Shown piece after piece: positions 12,651 through 23,390 of a stretch of DNA of 64,000 bases (position 1 is its first letter; every line of letters begins with the position of its first letter). Origin of the DNA: Rhizoclosmatium globosum (taxonomy: Eukaryota; Chytridiomycota; Chytridiomycetes; Chytridiales; Chytriomycetaceae); assembly GCA_002104985.1 (NCBI GenBank), contig MCGO01000002.1, positions 248,001 to 312,000 of the forward strand, written 5' to 3'. The translations under genes were made by a program, and so were the position numbers. The notes below the pieces were generated by a model, which saw nothing but the letters and a program-made list of their open reading frames with translations, was not told the DNA's origin and searched no databases.

Positions 12651-12945
12651 TTTTGTGTGTTTGATTTTCGCAAGACGCGCACCACAAAAACATTCTTTCC
12701 TCCTTCACTCCTTCACAAAAATACAATACGTGCATTAACATTGTATTTTATTGCATATAAGACTCCCTTGTCATATTTGGTTTGTACGTTTAACTTGTGT
12801 GGTTGACCTTTATCGGATTCCTCAGGCTCATGATTTAGTTACAATACTTGTTGGAAATGTAAAACTCCCACGAGGAAATGATGTTGAAACATTCCATGTG
12901 GTATCGGAGGCCTTCGGGTCATCGCCAAAAAACTCTCTCTCAAAA
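12651..12945. promoter_or_regulatory. bidirectional promoter region, RPN5 / malate dehydrogenase
   Basis: About 295 bases separate the divergent ATGs of RPN5 and the malate dehydrogenase. An open frame runs through part of it on the plus strand (from 12751) in phase with the dehydrogenase ATG. Its residues do not resemble a mitochondrial presequence or any family N-terminus, so it is read as 5' untranslated region. Confidence 0.45.
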
Positions 12946-14354
12946 ATGGTGAGTGTAGGGTAAAACCGGGATCGCTCCGATGGCACCGAATGCCACTTCT
13001 CCCACTTGTTTATCCGCTCTGGTGCATTGGAACAACAATAGGACGATGCGGAATGCGTTTTAGGACTATTCAAATGCCCTATGTAGCACTGCTGTGTTTT
13101 TCAAACGCGCACCCCACTCTCCCCTCTCTTGCATTCATTCTGACTCTTCACTGCTCACCTTAGGTTAAAGTTGCTATCTGTGGTGCTGCTGGTGGAATTG
13201 GACAGCCTCTGTCTCTTCTCATGAAGACCAACCCCCTCGTCACTGAGCTTGCCTTGTTCGATATCGTCAACACCCCAGGAGTTGCCGCCGATCTGTCCCA
13301 CATCAACACCCCAGCCAAGGTACTTCATTTTTAAAATCAATCCCTTTCCTATATCTGATATTTCTAATCGTTATCTATGGCTGATTTTAGGTCACTGGCT
13401 ACAAGGGTAACGATGAGCTTGCCCAAGCTTTGGCTGGCTCCTACATGGTTATTATTCCAGCCGGTGTACCAAGAAAGCCAGGAATGACCCGTGACGATCT
13501 TTTCAACATTAACGCTGGAATCGTCAAGTCCCTTGCCGTTGGAATCGCCACGTGCGTGCATTTTTCGTTATTCGCCACTCAAACACAAAACTAACACGTT
13601 TCCTTATAAATAGACACTGCCCAAAGGCTTTGATCTGTATCATTTCTAACCCTGTCAACTCTACTGTTCCAATCGTTGCTGAGGTTCTTAAGCAGCACAA
13701 CGTGTTTGACCCAAGAAAGCTCTTTGGTGTCACCACTCTTGATATCGTCCGTGCTAACACTTTCATCTCTGGTGCCAAGAACGTGAGCGTTCAGGGAACT
13801 GAGGTTCCAGTTATTGGTGGACACTCTGGTGTTACCATCGTTCCAATCCTTTCTGCTACTCCATCTTACAGCGAGGAGGAGGTCAAGGCCCTCACCCAAA
13901 GAATCCAATACGGTGGTGACGAAGTCGTCAAGGCTAAGGACGGAGCCGGTTCTGCTACTCTTTCCATGGCTTTTGCTGGTGCTCGTTTCGCCAACTCCCT
14001 TCTTGATGCCACCGTTGCCAAGAAGTCTGGAGTCAAGGAATGCACCTTCGTCAAGTCTGATGTCGTTCCAGGTGTTGAGTACTTCTCATCTGTTGTTGAA
14101 TTCGGCGTAAGTCTTAGGTCTCATAAATTCTGTAACTGACGATTGGTTTCTAACAGCCTGAGGGAGTCCACAAGATCTTCCCAATCCCATCCTTGAACGC
14201 ATACGAGAAGACTCTCTTCGACGCTTGTATTCCAGAGCTCAAGACCAACATCCAGAAGGGAATTGACTTTGTCAAGAACGCGTAAGTAAGTGCATCAGCC
14301 AAAACTTCAGTGAAACTGAGAGCTAACTATTATGTTTATTTTAGAAAACTGTAA
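12946..14354 (+). CDS. malate dehydrogenase, peroxisomal-type with spliced AKL signal
   Basis: Interconverts malate and oxaloacetate with NAD+. Six exons join without any frame error: 12946-12948 (the ATG alone), 13164-13319, 13391-13551, 13614-14106, 14157-14281 and 14345-14354. They give 315 residues. Motifs: NAD-binding '[15 protein letters not shown]', '[17 protein letters not shown]', 'IISNPVNST', '[11 protein letters not shown]' and the catalytic-His loop 'IGGHSGVT'. It belongs to the mitochondrial/glyoxysomal branch but has no presequence, since Met is followed directly by VKVAICG. The spliced C-terminus is ...VKNAKL, where AKL is a PTS1-type peroxisomal signal. Reading through the last intron ends the protein at ...VKNA. 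Codons are strongly biased (mostly C-ending), suggesting high expression. A role in the glyoxylate cycle or peroxisomal NAD recycling follows from the family. Confidence 0.95.
14282..14344 (+). promoter_or_regulatory. terminal intron controlling the PTS1 tail of malate dehydrogenase
   Basis: This 63-nt intron has donor GTAAGT, branch-like GCTAACT and acceptor TTTTAG. The donor overlaps an in-frame stop: unspliced mRNA reads Val-Lys-Asn-Ala-stop (stop 14283-14285). Spliced mRNA adds a 10-nt last exon giving Ala-Lys-Leu-stop. Removal or retention would therefore switch a peroxisomal tail on or off while changing only two residues. Confidence 0.8.
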
Positions 14355-14442
14355 CGCATTTTGAGTTTCATTTAATTTTATTCAATAAAGAACTGCAAGA
14401 ACTGCGGCTTCTTTGTTCCTGCATTCAACAATAGAACAATCA

Positions 14443-16534
14443 ATGGAATCCCTCATTGCAGCTACACCAAGCAAGATTACACACTTTGATAAAGTGAAGG
14501 ACCTCTGTACTGAACTTAATCAAGCAGGGACAGTGGCGGAAGCTCTTGTATTGTACGCAAAACACTTTGAAAGCAAGCCTTCTGCGAATTCCGCAATAAA
14601 GAAACCCACATCCTCAACGTCCTGTATTTTCTCGCTCTGAGCTCAGAAAGCAATGCAATTGATACCGCTTTAGCCAAAGTGTTGAAATACATTGAAAATC
14701 TGGATCCAGACAGCAAAGAGCGTGTCGGTGTCGCGTTAGTGGTTTCCTTGGATGCTTTACCCTCACAGAGCGAAAAGCAGCAAGTGTTTCAAAAGTTGGT
14801 GGCAGTATTACAGTCCTTCATCATGATTCGATGTGCCATTGTTGACGCGAAGGCCCCAGTCAGTCTATGCGCGGACGAAGGAATCGTTACAGCAATCTCT
14901 TTCATGGAATTGCTCAGTTGAGTTTTACCTGCAGAAGATGAATTTGACAGTATACTCTAGATGACGTCAACAATGACAACAACTTTGTATCATTTGAGGA
15001 ATTCTACAATGATGCAATCAAAGACGCCATTTCTATGAAGGAAGATTATCCACGATGGAAAGCGAGCTCTGGATTCTCGTTCTTCAATTATCCGTTCCTC
15101 TTGGATTCCCATGCAAAGGGAGACATTCTCAAAATCGAAAACATGATAACCATGCGTCATGAGTTGAGCATTATCATTATGAGACCATTCATTATAAATT
15201 AAGTTGTAGGCTACAAGATTCTTTCTTTCGTGCCATGTTTATTGGAGTCAACAGCCCATACTTGCATCTCGAAGTTCGAAGAGACAATGTCGTGAGAGAT
15301 TCAGTGGCGCAACTAGCCACGAAAACTACACACGATTTGAAAAAGCAGTTGAGGGTTACATTCGTTGGAGAAGAGGGAATCGACGATGGAGGAATTCAGA
15401 AGGAGTTTTTCCAACTCGTTGTCAAAGAGATATTCAACCCCAATCATGGTATTACAGCAACTGTTTACTTTTTAATTATTATTGATATGTTGTTTTTTTG
15501 TTTTTGCAGGAATGTTCCAAAATGATCCGGAATCCCGTTTGTGCTGGTTCACTAAAGAGTATATTACGGATAATGGCGTCTTAGAGGAATACATGTTGAT
15601 AGGTGCACATAATTCGATGATTTATTCACATTCTAACATCTCTATATCTAAGGTCGCCTTCTGGGATTAGCAATTTATAATTCAAACACACTTGAAATCC
15701 CATTTCCCCTCGCCCTCTTCAAAAAGATTCTACACACACCCGTAGGCTTGAACGACCTGACTGAACTAGATCCCGAACTTGGTCGCGGCCTAAAAAAGCT
15801 TCTTGAGTACGACAACGATGATTTTCAAGAACTGTACGATTGGACATTCCAAATTCAATATGATGGGCCGTATGGAAATCGAAACACACACGACTTAAAA
15901 CCAAATGGTGCTTCTATTCCGTTAACGAAAGAGAATCGATCCGATTTTGTTCGATTGTATGTTGATTTTATCTTCAACAAGTCGGTTGCAACTGCGTTTC
16001 AAAGCTTTATGGAGGGTGTGTATTCGGTAGTGGATCGTGAATCTTTGATCGTGTTCCGTCCTGAGGAATTTCAGCAATTGGTGGTGGGCTGCTCTGAGTT
16101 GGATTTCAAGGCATTAGGTTTGGTTTAGTTCCTTTCTGCATAAACCAGTGTCTAACAAATGACAAACATCAGAAAATAACGCAAAATACGAAGGATGGGA
16201 AGAAGATTCTCCCATAATCAAGCAGTTTTGGGAGATAGTGCATGATATGTCTATCGAAGAAAAGAAGAGGCTTTTGTTCTTTACGACAGGGTCTGACCGC
16301 GCGCCTGTTGGGGGGTTGGGTAATTTGTCGTTTGTTATTGCCAGGAATGGCCCAGATAGGTGAGGCATAGTTTTGACCATTTGTTCACTCATGTTGGGTT
16401 TAAGTGATCGTCTTCCAACGTCCCATACGTGCTATAACGTGCTGTTACTGAATGAATACGCAACAAAAGAGAAATTGGAAGAAAGATTGAAAAAAGCAAT
16501 TGGATTTGCCCATTGTGGTTTCTTCCTCTTATAA
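14443..16534 (+). CDS. HECT E3 ubiquitin ligase, UBE3A-like
   Basis: Transfers ubiquitin from an E2 to substrates through a thioester. The whole C-terminal half follows UBE3A/E6AP-type HECT ligases: '[19 protein letters not shown]', '[20 protein letters not shown]', 'FWEIVHDMS'-type, '[18 protein letters not shown]', and '[19 protein letters not shown]' with catalytic Cys codon 16430-16432. The end is '[10 protein letters not shown]'. The N-terminal part is short (about 200 residues, helical) and shows no AZUL zinc-finger cysteines, unlike animal UBE3A. The frame breaks near 14575, where one extra base restores '[17 protein letters not shown]'. Five or six introns of 45-70 nt are seen. The frataxin ATG follows only 30 bases after the stop. 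Confidence 0.93.
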
Positions 16535-16564
16535 CATAATCTCGATAAAATCGTTTCCAAAATC

Positions 16565-17148
16565 ATGTTTTCCATATTACGCAATCCTCTTGTTCGACAA
16601 GCTTCCTCCATTCGTTCTCGATTCTACTCTGCGGCAGCTACTGATGAAGCTTCGAGGTAATGATGAACGAAGCTTTGCTGCTCAAAGAGTTGAAGCTAAA
16701 CCCTTCTTGGAACACTAGACGATTCCATGAAGTCGCAGACATCCGAATGCAGACACTATTGGATGACTTTGACGCGATTGGAGAGAAATGCGATGCACCC
16801 GGCTTTGACGTTGTCTACAGCGTGAGTTCATGGCACTGAGGCAAAAACGACCAACTCATCTACGCTACTCAGAGCGGCGTTCTCACCTTCAACACTGGCA
16901 TTGCGGGTACATACGTGATCAATAAGCAACCTCCAAACAAGCAGATCTGGCTGTCATCTCCTATCAGGTTTGTATTCAACATAACCATGAGTTCTACAGC
17001 TAATTCATCGGCGAGTAGTGGTCCAAAACGATTCGATCATCTCAATGGAAACTGGATTGACTCGAAAAAGACGGATAAATTGGAAGAGTTGCTGGAAACT
17101 GAGCTCAAGACCATCTTCAAAGGAATCGACGTCACAATAACCAAATAA
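16565..17148 (+). CDS. YFH1: frataxin, mitochondrial
   Basis: Frataxin promotes iron-sulphur cluster assembly in the mitochondrial matrix. The N-terminus '[20 protein letters not shown]' followed by YSAAA is a basic, amphipathic presequence with a likely cleavage near RFYSA. The mature domain shows the acidic first helix ('[20 protein letters not shown]') and the sheet signature '[17 protein letters not shown]', then '[13 protein letters not shown]' and the C-terminal helix. Three introns of about 50-62 nt divide it: 16657-16718, one after 'FDVVYS', one after 'WLSSPI'. Start ATG 16565, stop TAA 17146-17148; the stop sits inside AAATAAAAC, so the poly(A) signal overlaps the coding end. Confidence 0.94.
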
Positions 17149-17195
17149 AACAAGTACTTTATTGTTTCCCATCATCAAACTCTGTGCCTGGCTTC
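17149..17195. terminator. 47-bp convergent 3' end, frataxin / bL9m
   Basis: AATAAA overlaps the frataxin stop codon on the plus strand, and CTTTATTG (CAATAAAG on the minus strand) serves the bL9m gene. The two transcripts must overlap. Confidence 0.5.
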
Positions 17196-17922
17196 TCATT
17201 CGGCAACCACCTTAATCTGCACGGTAACCTGAGAAGAAGTTGGAGAACGAACAGTAATAGTGTGGTCTCCAATCTCCTTAATCCTTCCACCGTCAACCAC
17301 AACATCTCCCTTCTCTACCGAAATCTTATGTTGAGTTCTCAGAAGCGTGACAATATCTTCTGGTGATACAGATCCGAAAGTTCTTCGTCCCTTTGGATCA
17401 ATCAATGGACGCTTGAATTCAAGAACTCCTAATGAAGTCAATGCTGACGCAGCATCTTGGTTTTCTGCTGTTTTCTTTGATTTGGGGGCGTTGGCAATGG
17501 ATGCTGATGAGATTGTTGTTGGGTTGAAGAATGCAGGTAAGACCTTCAGAAACCGTTTTAGAAATCACAAACAAAAGCTCGATGTTAGATAGTTACGGTC
17601 TGAATGGCGTTCTTTCCTAAGTCGTCTCTTGGTTCCCAGGTCTTTGGGAGGATAGCCTTTCCCTTCAATCTTGGCGCATAGTATCCCAGTTTGAATGGAA
17701 CCAAGTAGTTTCGTGCAAGCCCCACTAGTGTATATGAGTATTAGATTGAATGTTCCTGTGACAGTCAGTGAATGCAGCATTACATGAAGTTTGGACGATT
17801 TCGCCTATGCGATCTGGTTAGTTCCTACTCCTACACAGATTCTATAGGATACATACCCTTTTGTCCAAGTCCAGGAATGCTCTCGTACAGCAGGACGTGG
17901 ATGTCAGCCTTTCTGAATGGCA
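17196..17922 (-). CDS. mitochondrial large-ribosomal-subunit protein bL9m
   Basis: A component of the mitochondrial large ribosomal subunit. Joining four exons gives 'MPFRKADIHVLLYESIPGLG' then QKG, 'RIGEIVQTSLGLARNYLVPF' and 'KLGYYAPRLKGKAILPKTWE'. Next come a linker and 'PKGRRTFGSVSPEDIVTLLR', then '...KGDVVVDGGRIKEIGDHTI' and 'TVQIKVVAE'. These match both bL9 domains: the N-terminal 'VLL..IpgLGkkGdvv.V..GyaRNyLiP' pattern and the C-terminal 'SVT..DI...L' pattern. The introns are short. The intron holding the 'GTAACTATCTAAC' donor and branch region lies near 17540-17592. Minus-strand ATG at 17922-17920. Codons are ordinary. Confidence 0.85.
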
Positions 17923-18362
17923 TTTTGTAGTTGTTGGAACAAAAAACGAAGAAAGAAAGAGAGAGGAAACCAACCAACAAATTAACAGAATTTATTGTAC
18001 ACTATCTTTCACATTACGTACGATCAGGCTTATGGAACATGATGTACAGCCGAATGAAAAGCTTGCGACGAGAATGAGTGATTCAGCTATGAATTCTCAA
18101 TTAAAGGATATGGGCTATCAAAGTGAACAACTATAGATGCAACTTCCAAACGGGCGTAAATGCTTCTCTTCATATTCAGAAAGCCAGAAATAAATGCAGA
18201 TTAACCGTGGAGAACAGATATCATCGCAATCAACAACTGCATTCCACAACCTCACGCGTGATAAAATCAGATAAATCATAAAGATGGTGCAGTAAGGTGT
18301 TGTTGGTCAAGGACGCATCATCTCTTCTCTGTTAGTGAAGAAAAAACGAAACTGTCTTTGCA
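17923..18362. other. 440-bp divergent intergenic region, bL9m / CAF1
   Basis: This is one of the longest gene-free stretches in the first half of the window. It lies upstream of both genes. A small plus-strand open frame (17861-18136) has no recognisable coding character and overlaps the bL9m start. No RNA gene or repeat was seen. Confidence 0.4.
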
Positions 18363-19562
18363 ATGATACAACCGACACCGAGCAACATCAAAGATGTGTG
18401 GGCACATACACTTGAAGCAGAAATGGCAGTGCTGCGGGAATTAGTCGAGAGATATCCCTGCATATCGATGGTAGGCTGATTGATTTTGGATTGGGGGGGA
18501 GCCTAGGCTAGCTAGGAGGGGAGGAGGGGCTCAGGCGTCCGAGGAGTCTGCTTGGCCTAGGCCTCCAGTTCATATGCAGTTTCTAATGCGCTCTGCTCTT
18601 TCTTCTCCTTTAATTAAGGACACGGAGTTTCCTGGCGTCGTAGCAAGGCCCATCGGCAACTTCAAAACATCAGCAGACTATCAATACCAAACGCTGCGCT
18701 GCAACGTCGACCTGCTCAAAATAATCCAACTAGGAATCACATTTGCAGATGAGGTGAATTTGGACGGAAAAGGGGGTGGACCCGTAATGAAGGGCTAATC
18801 GTGTTTGCCTCCACCTTCCCACTCTCTCTCTCTCCTTCAACAACAGAACGGAAATACACCGCCAAACACATGCACATGGCAATTCAACTTCAAATTCAAT
18901 CTCAACGAAGACATGTACGCTCAGGACTCTATCGATTTATTGACAAAGTCCGGAATTGACTTCAAAAAACATGAGGAGTATGGGATTGATGTAGAGCACT
19001 TTGGAGAACTGCTGATTAGTTCGGGCTTTGTTCTATTGGACGACGTGAAATGGATCTCATTCCATAGGTGTGTGTCTCGTTGGCCGAGATATCTGTACCT
19101 GGAGGACTTAAAATTACTACTCACTTCAGTGGTTACGACTTTGGATACCTCCTTAAAGTAGCGACATGTGCTCCTTTACCTGCAGAAGAATCGGATTTCT
19201 TTGAACTCATGAAACTGTACTTTCCTTGCGTATATGATATCAAGTACCTGATGAAGAGCTGTAAAAATCTGAAAGGAGGATTACAGGACGTAGCAGATGA
19301 TCTACAAGTACGTTTGTCGTGCTGAATGTCAACAGAAAACTCAACTGGTTATATGACAGATTTCACGGATCGGACCTCAACATCAAGCGGGGAGTGACAG
19401 CTTGTTAACCAGCAAAACATTCTTTAAAATGAGGGAAACGTTCTTTGATGACCATATTGATGATGAGAAGTATATGGGGTATTTATATGGTGAGTGTTCT
19501 TGGATGGTTTAGAGCACTTAGTTTTTTACTCACAACCACCCTCAGGTCTCTCAACTTTCTGA
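18363..19562 (+). CDS. CAF1/CNOT7 (POP2), catalytic deadenylase of the CCR4-NOT complex
   Basis: Removes poly(A) tails from cytoplasmic mRNA as a 3'-5' DEDD exonuclease. Exon joins give '[20 protein letters not shown]', then '[19 protein letters not shown]' with the first D-x-E pair; the first intron sits between Met and Asp of that motif. '[20 protein letters not shown]' and 'TFADENGN' follow. The third acidic residue is in '[12 protein letters not shown]' and the last in '[20 protein letters not shown]'. The protein ends soon after '[13 protein letters not shown]', so it lacks a long C-terminal tail. Five introns; the first is 148 nt and G-rich. About 270 residues, normal for the family. 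Confidence 0.93.
18471..18618 (+). other. G-rich first intron of CAF1
   Basis: At 148 nt this intron is about three times the local norm. It holds a run of seven Gs and several GGGG blocks between about 18492 and 18530 (GGAGGGGAGGAGGGG-type), set in CCTAGG/GCTAGC palindromic words. The composition is unlike all neighbouring introns. The sense strand could form a G-quadruplex in the pre-mRNA. Confidence 0.5.
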
Positions 19563-19742
19563 AGAGGAGCATGTGTATCAAAGCGAAATCTGGAAATAAA
19601 ACACAAAAATATTTGATCAAAAGTTCTTATTTCCTCATGGTCACGAAAGGAACAAATCAAACAAATGGGACGAAAAAACAAAAATAAGAACGAAACAAAA
19701 AATGCTGTAGGAGGGATCATCTGTGTGGTTGTATGCGTGCAT

Positions 19743-22700
19743 TTACTTCTTGAGCAAGCTGACGTACCAACTCTGACGGCTGTTGAAAGCGTCTTCAGCG
19801 TCAGCAAGGTCCTCAGCCTCTCCAGCAACGGGAACACCACCACCTCCACGCAGTGGCTTGGCAATCTTTGCTGACGAGTACAACCAGCTGTTGGCTTGTG
19901 GGTTCGCGGCTAAACAATATACATTAATGAACTTCCAGGCATGAAACTGAAGTACTCACATCTAGCTTCTTGGAGCTTCTCTCTCATAGATGCAAGCTGA
20001 GCATCGAACTTTTGTGTCTGGAGCTCCAGCTTGGTTTGTGTGTCGTGGAGAAGGGTCTCCAAGTTTTGGATACGCTCATTACGAGCTGCCATTTTGCGCT
20101 CAGCAACAGAGAATTCTTTCTTGAGGGTGGAGTTTTGCTCCACAAGCTGCCTTTGAACGTTTGTGAGTTGTTCCAAGTTGCGCTCCAAGAAAGCCATCTT
20201 TTGTTGCTGTGCTCGGCTGTTGCTGTTCTTTAAAATGTTGTTGTACTAAATTGAAACGTAAGTATCATTCGTAGTAGATTAATACACTTCTTACTTGGTC
20301 TCGTGTCTCATCGAGAGAAATCTCCAACTCCACAACCTTCTCGCATCGATTTTGAAGGTCACGCATCAGCTTCTTCTTCATGGCATCGAATTCTCCGAGC
20401 TGAGTGGCCATACTCTTACGCATCTTCTCAATCTCCTCATCCTTTTGAATGACTTCACCGTCGTTTCTTTGCACAGCAGCAAGGGTGGTCTTCATTTCTT
20501 CATTCGCTTGCTGAGTAGATGAAAGGGTACTCTGGAGTTGGGCGATATCGGCTTCTCTCTTGGCAACAATTTCCCTGAGTTCCTGGATTTCTCGCATTTG
20601 AGTTTCTCGTTTAGAGTTGAACTGAGCCTCCAATCGGGCTTTGATATCTTGGATTGTCTTTGACAATTGAGGTCCTCCCTGTACTTCCTCATCGTGGATG
20701 GTCTTGTCCAAAAGTTCTTGGTACTCAGCTTCCAAAGCAGCGATTTTCTTTTCGTGCTCCTCCTTCTTCTTCTTGAAGGTATTTGCTTCATCTTGAATCG
20801 CGTTAATAGTCGAAGACAGCTCATTAATTGTGAGGTCTTGCTTTGCGATCTGTGTTTTAGCTTCAATGAGCTCAACGTGCTGAGAGGCAATCTCCTCTGG
20901 TGATGATGGTGGCTGAAGGTTTTCTTTCATATGCGCAAGCTTTACGATGGTTTCGCGCAGCTGCTTTTCCTTCTCAGTCATGAAGTGCTAGAGAAAAACT
21001 GAGTCAATATTATGGAAGTTATGACGTTAAACTCACGGATGGATCCATTTCTGTCATCATTTGTTGAAGTCTGTCCATCTTTCTTAATTCCTTCTCCTCA
21101 GCAGCATTCTTGAGGGCAATTGGATCCTCAGCTGGAGTGGCGGCAGCCGTGCTTTGAATATCAACGATTTGTTTCTGTACGTAAACGTTGAGCAAACAAG
21201 GACCCAAGAGAACGCAAATCTTACCTTCAAAGTGTCAACTTCCTTCAAGAGCTCTCCGTTTGCATCCTTCAAGCTTTCAATGGTAATGACACTCTCCTTG
21301 TTCTCGCAAGATACTTTCTCCAACTCCAACTTGAGTTCGTTCAAAGTACCGCTCAAAGTCTTGTTCTCAGACTCGATATCGCCATCTCGGCTCTTCAAGA
21401 AGGAAAGCTCCTCCTCCAAGGTCTCCACCTTGGCCTGTGCAGACTTCAAAGCAGCTTGGGCTTCGGTCAATTGATCACCAAGTTCGTTTTCACGTTGCAA
21501 GAAGGCATCGCGTTCGTCCTGAGAGATTGGAGGAACTGGAGTTGAACTACGACCATCGATTAAGTCCTTCATGTGAGCCGGAACAGCACTTGCAGGAAGG
21601 TTTCCATTCGAAGCACTTGGGCTAGTAGTCGCAGAGTCTCCAACTAAAGCCGCAACGTTGATAGGCTGCACCCAGTCCACTTTTGGTACCGAGCTTCCAC
21701 TTCGCCAGATTTTGACTTCGTTTTCAAGCGAGTTGATGTAGATTTGGAGCTGTTGCATATCGAGTTTCGCCTTCTTGAGCAAGTTCTTGAGCTCAGTTGG
21801 GGATAGTTCGGCATTGATCTTGGCCTTGTTTTTAATACTCTTTGCACGCATACCGAAACGAAGAGTTGACAGAGTTTCCGCATCGTTGAAAGAGGAAGGA
21901 GAAGCGTTGATCACCAAAGTGGTTCGGGAGTTACCACCGAGAGACTCTTGCAGAATACGAGTCAACTTGGAATCTCTGTATGGAACGTGTCCACCCTATT
22001 TGACCGCTTCAGCAAACTTATACACAAGCAGCTGAATTTCTACAAACCTTTCCATCAGTTAAAGCGTTAATAACCATTCCCAAAGCAGAAAGAGACTTGT
22101 TGATCATCTTGGCCTCCTCCAAGGTTTGTCCCGTTGCTCCCGTTTTTCCGACTTTTCTGAACCTGCCAAATCGACAAGGTACAGTTTACCGGTACGAGAG
22201 CTGCCATCGACAAGGTTTTTGAGGTTGATTTGAAGGACAAAGATGGAGTGGGAACGTGAACTCTCAGCATTCATGTCTAAGGAATAACGATTAAGTATAT
22301 TGGAGCAATCATTTAAACAGTACTCACTTGTAGACGCAACAATACGAGCTTGTTGACCACGCTTCATCACATCGTAAACCTCCTCCACTGAACCAACGAA
22401 AACTTCAAGCAATCCCTTCACGTACACTCCCTTTCCTTTCTCTTCATGCACCGGGAGGTTGTTGTTGGAAGCTGTGGAAGGGTATCAGTAAGATAAGGGG
22501 GAAACCCCATGTGTAATCAAAGACGAGTGAACGCGAAACACTCACGATTCAACAAATCTCTAATCTTCTCCATGTAGATTTCCATGAAGGATACCTTCAC
22601 GGTGAATTCCATTGTCGCTGGAGCGTTGAAAATGGTGGAGAAGATGGTCTCCACCAAACGTGGAGTTAAACCCTTCCACTCTTCACTCTCCATATCTCCC

Positions 22701-23351
22701 TATTAATTGCAGTCCCCTAAATTAGATCACTTTGATGCCGAGATATAGCTTACCATCATCGTGTGAGTCTGTTGAGCGGAGTTAGCAAGTCAAGCATAAC
22801 CAATGTTAAGTCCATACCTTTCCGGATCCAGTTTGACCATAGGCGAAAATGGTTCCATTATATCCTCGCATGACATCTGAGAAACAGTGGGTTGAGATTA
22901 ATTGGACCACGGTATCCACGGGGGACTGAATCACCTTCAATGACAGCACCGCAGCATAGTCAAAGACTTGCTTTTGAGTCGTCGTCCAATCAAAGATTTT
23001 ATCGAATGCAAACTGTCCGGGGTAATCCTTGCTCTAATGTAGGGCATGATGGTGGGGTACCACGTAGTTTAGAATCATGATCAGGCGTGGAAGAGGCCTC
23101 CCTCCAGCCCGCATCCGATCCAATCCAGCATGAATGCAGGATAGAACAGCAGGCAGGTTCATGTACTTGTAGCTTACCTGTAGTTTGACCGAGGTCATGT
23201 CTTCATCGAAGGAGACAACGGGCACTCCGCCCTCAGCGATTTCACGCTTGTTCTGTGGTCTGAAACGACAGACAACTCGGATGCTGTCTAACGCACCGAA
23301 CGAGGACCAGGTTAGCGAGAGCAGTCGCTTCCAGTGCTACTCACCACCCAT
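19743..23351 (-). CDS. conventional kinesin heavy chain, fungal type (kinesin-1)
   Basis: A plus-end-directed microtubule motor. The first exon is only seven bases (ATGGGTG), then '[20 protein letters not shown]'. Motor motifs: '[11 protein letters not shown]' P-loop, switch I '[15 protein letters not shown]', switch II 'LVDLAGSEK', and '[20 protein letters not shown]'. The neck and hinge include '[20 protein letters not shown]'. Long coiled coils fill about 20-21.7 kb. The tail has '[18 protein letters not shown]' (the autoinhibitory IAK element) and '[20 protein letters not shown]', then [10 protein letters not shown]. That ending is characteristic of fungal conventional kinesins and carries no light-chain-binding region. 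Nine or more introns. One join near 22900 is ambiguous. Start 23351-23349, stop 19745-19743. Confidence 0.95.
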
Positions 23352-23390
23352 CAAATTGGATTTACTTTTTGTTTCTTATCCAACAAACCA
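23352..23390. promoter_or_regulatory. 39-bp divergent intergenic region, kinesin / CCDC12
   Basis: The two start codons face away from each other with only 39 bases between them. A T-rich stretch (TTACTTTTTGTTTCTTATCC) occupies most of it. Confidence 0.5.

Noticed and set aside
12751..12945. In-frame upstream extension of malate dehydrogenase as a mitochondrial presequence
   Set aside because: The residues are not basic-amphipathic and contain acidic and Val/Leu-rich stretches; the ATG next to the intron gives the family's natural N-terminus.
4884..19562. PAN3 and CAF1 (and RRP4 at 46 kb) as an mRNA-decay cluster
   Set aside because: They are separated by unrelated housekeeping genes and show no shared promoter; likely coincidence.
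21084..21965. Plus-strand open frames opposite the kinesin coiled coil
   Set aside because: They are antisense shadows of a biased coding strand, with no start context or family resemblance.
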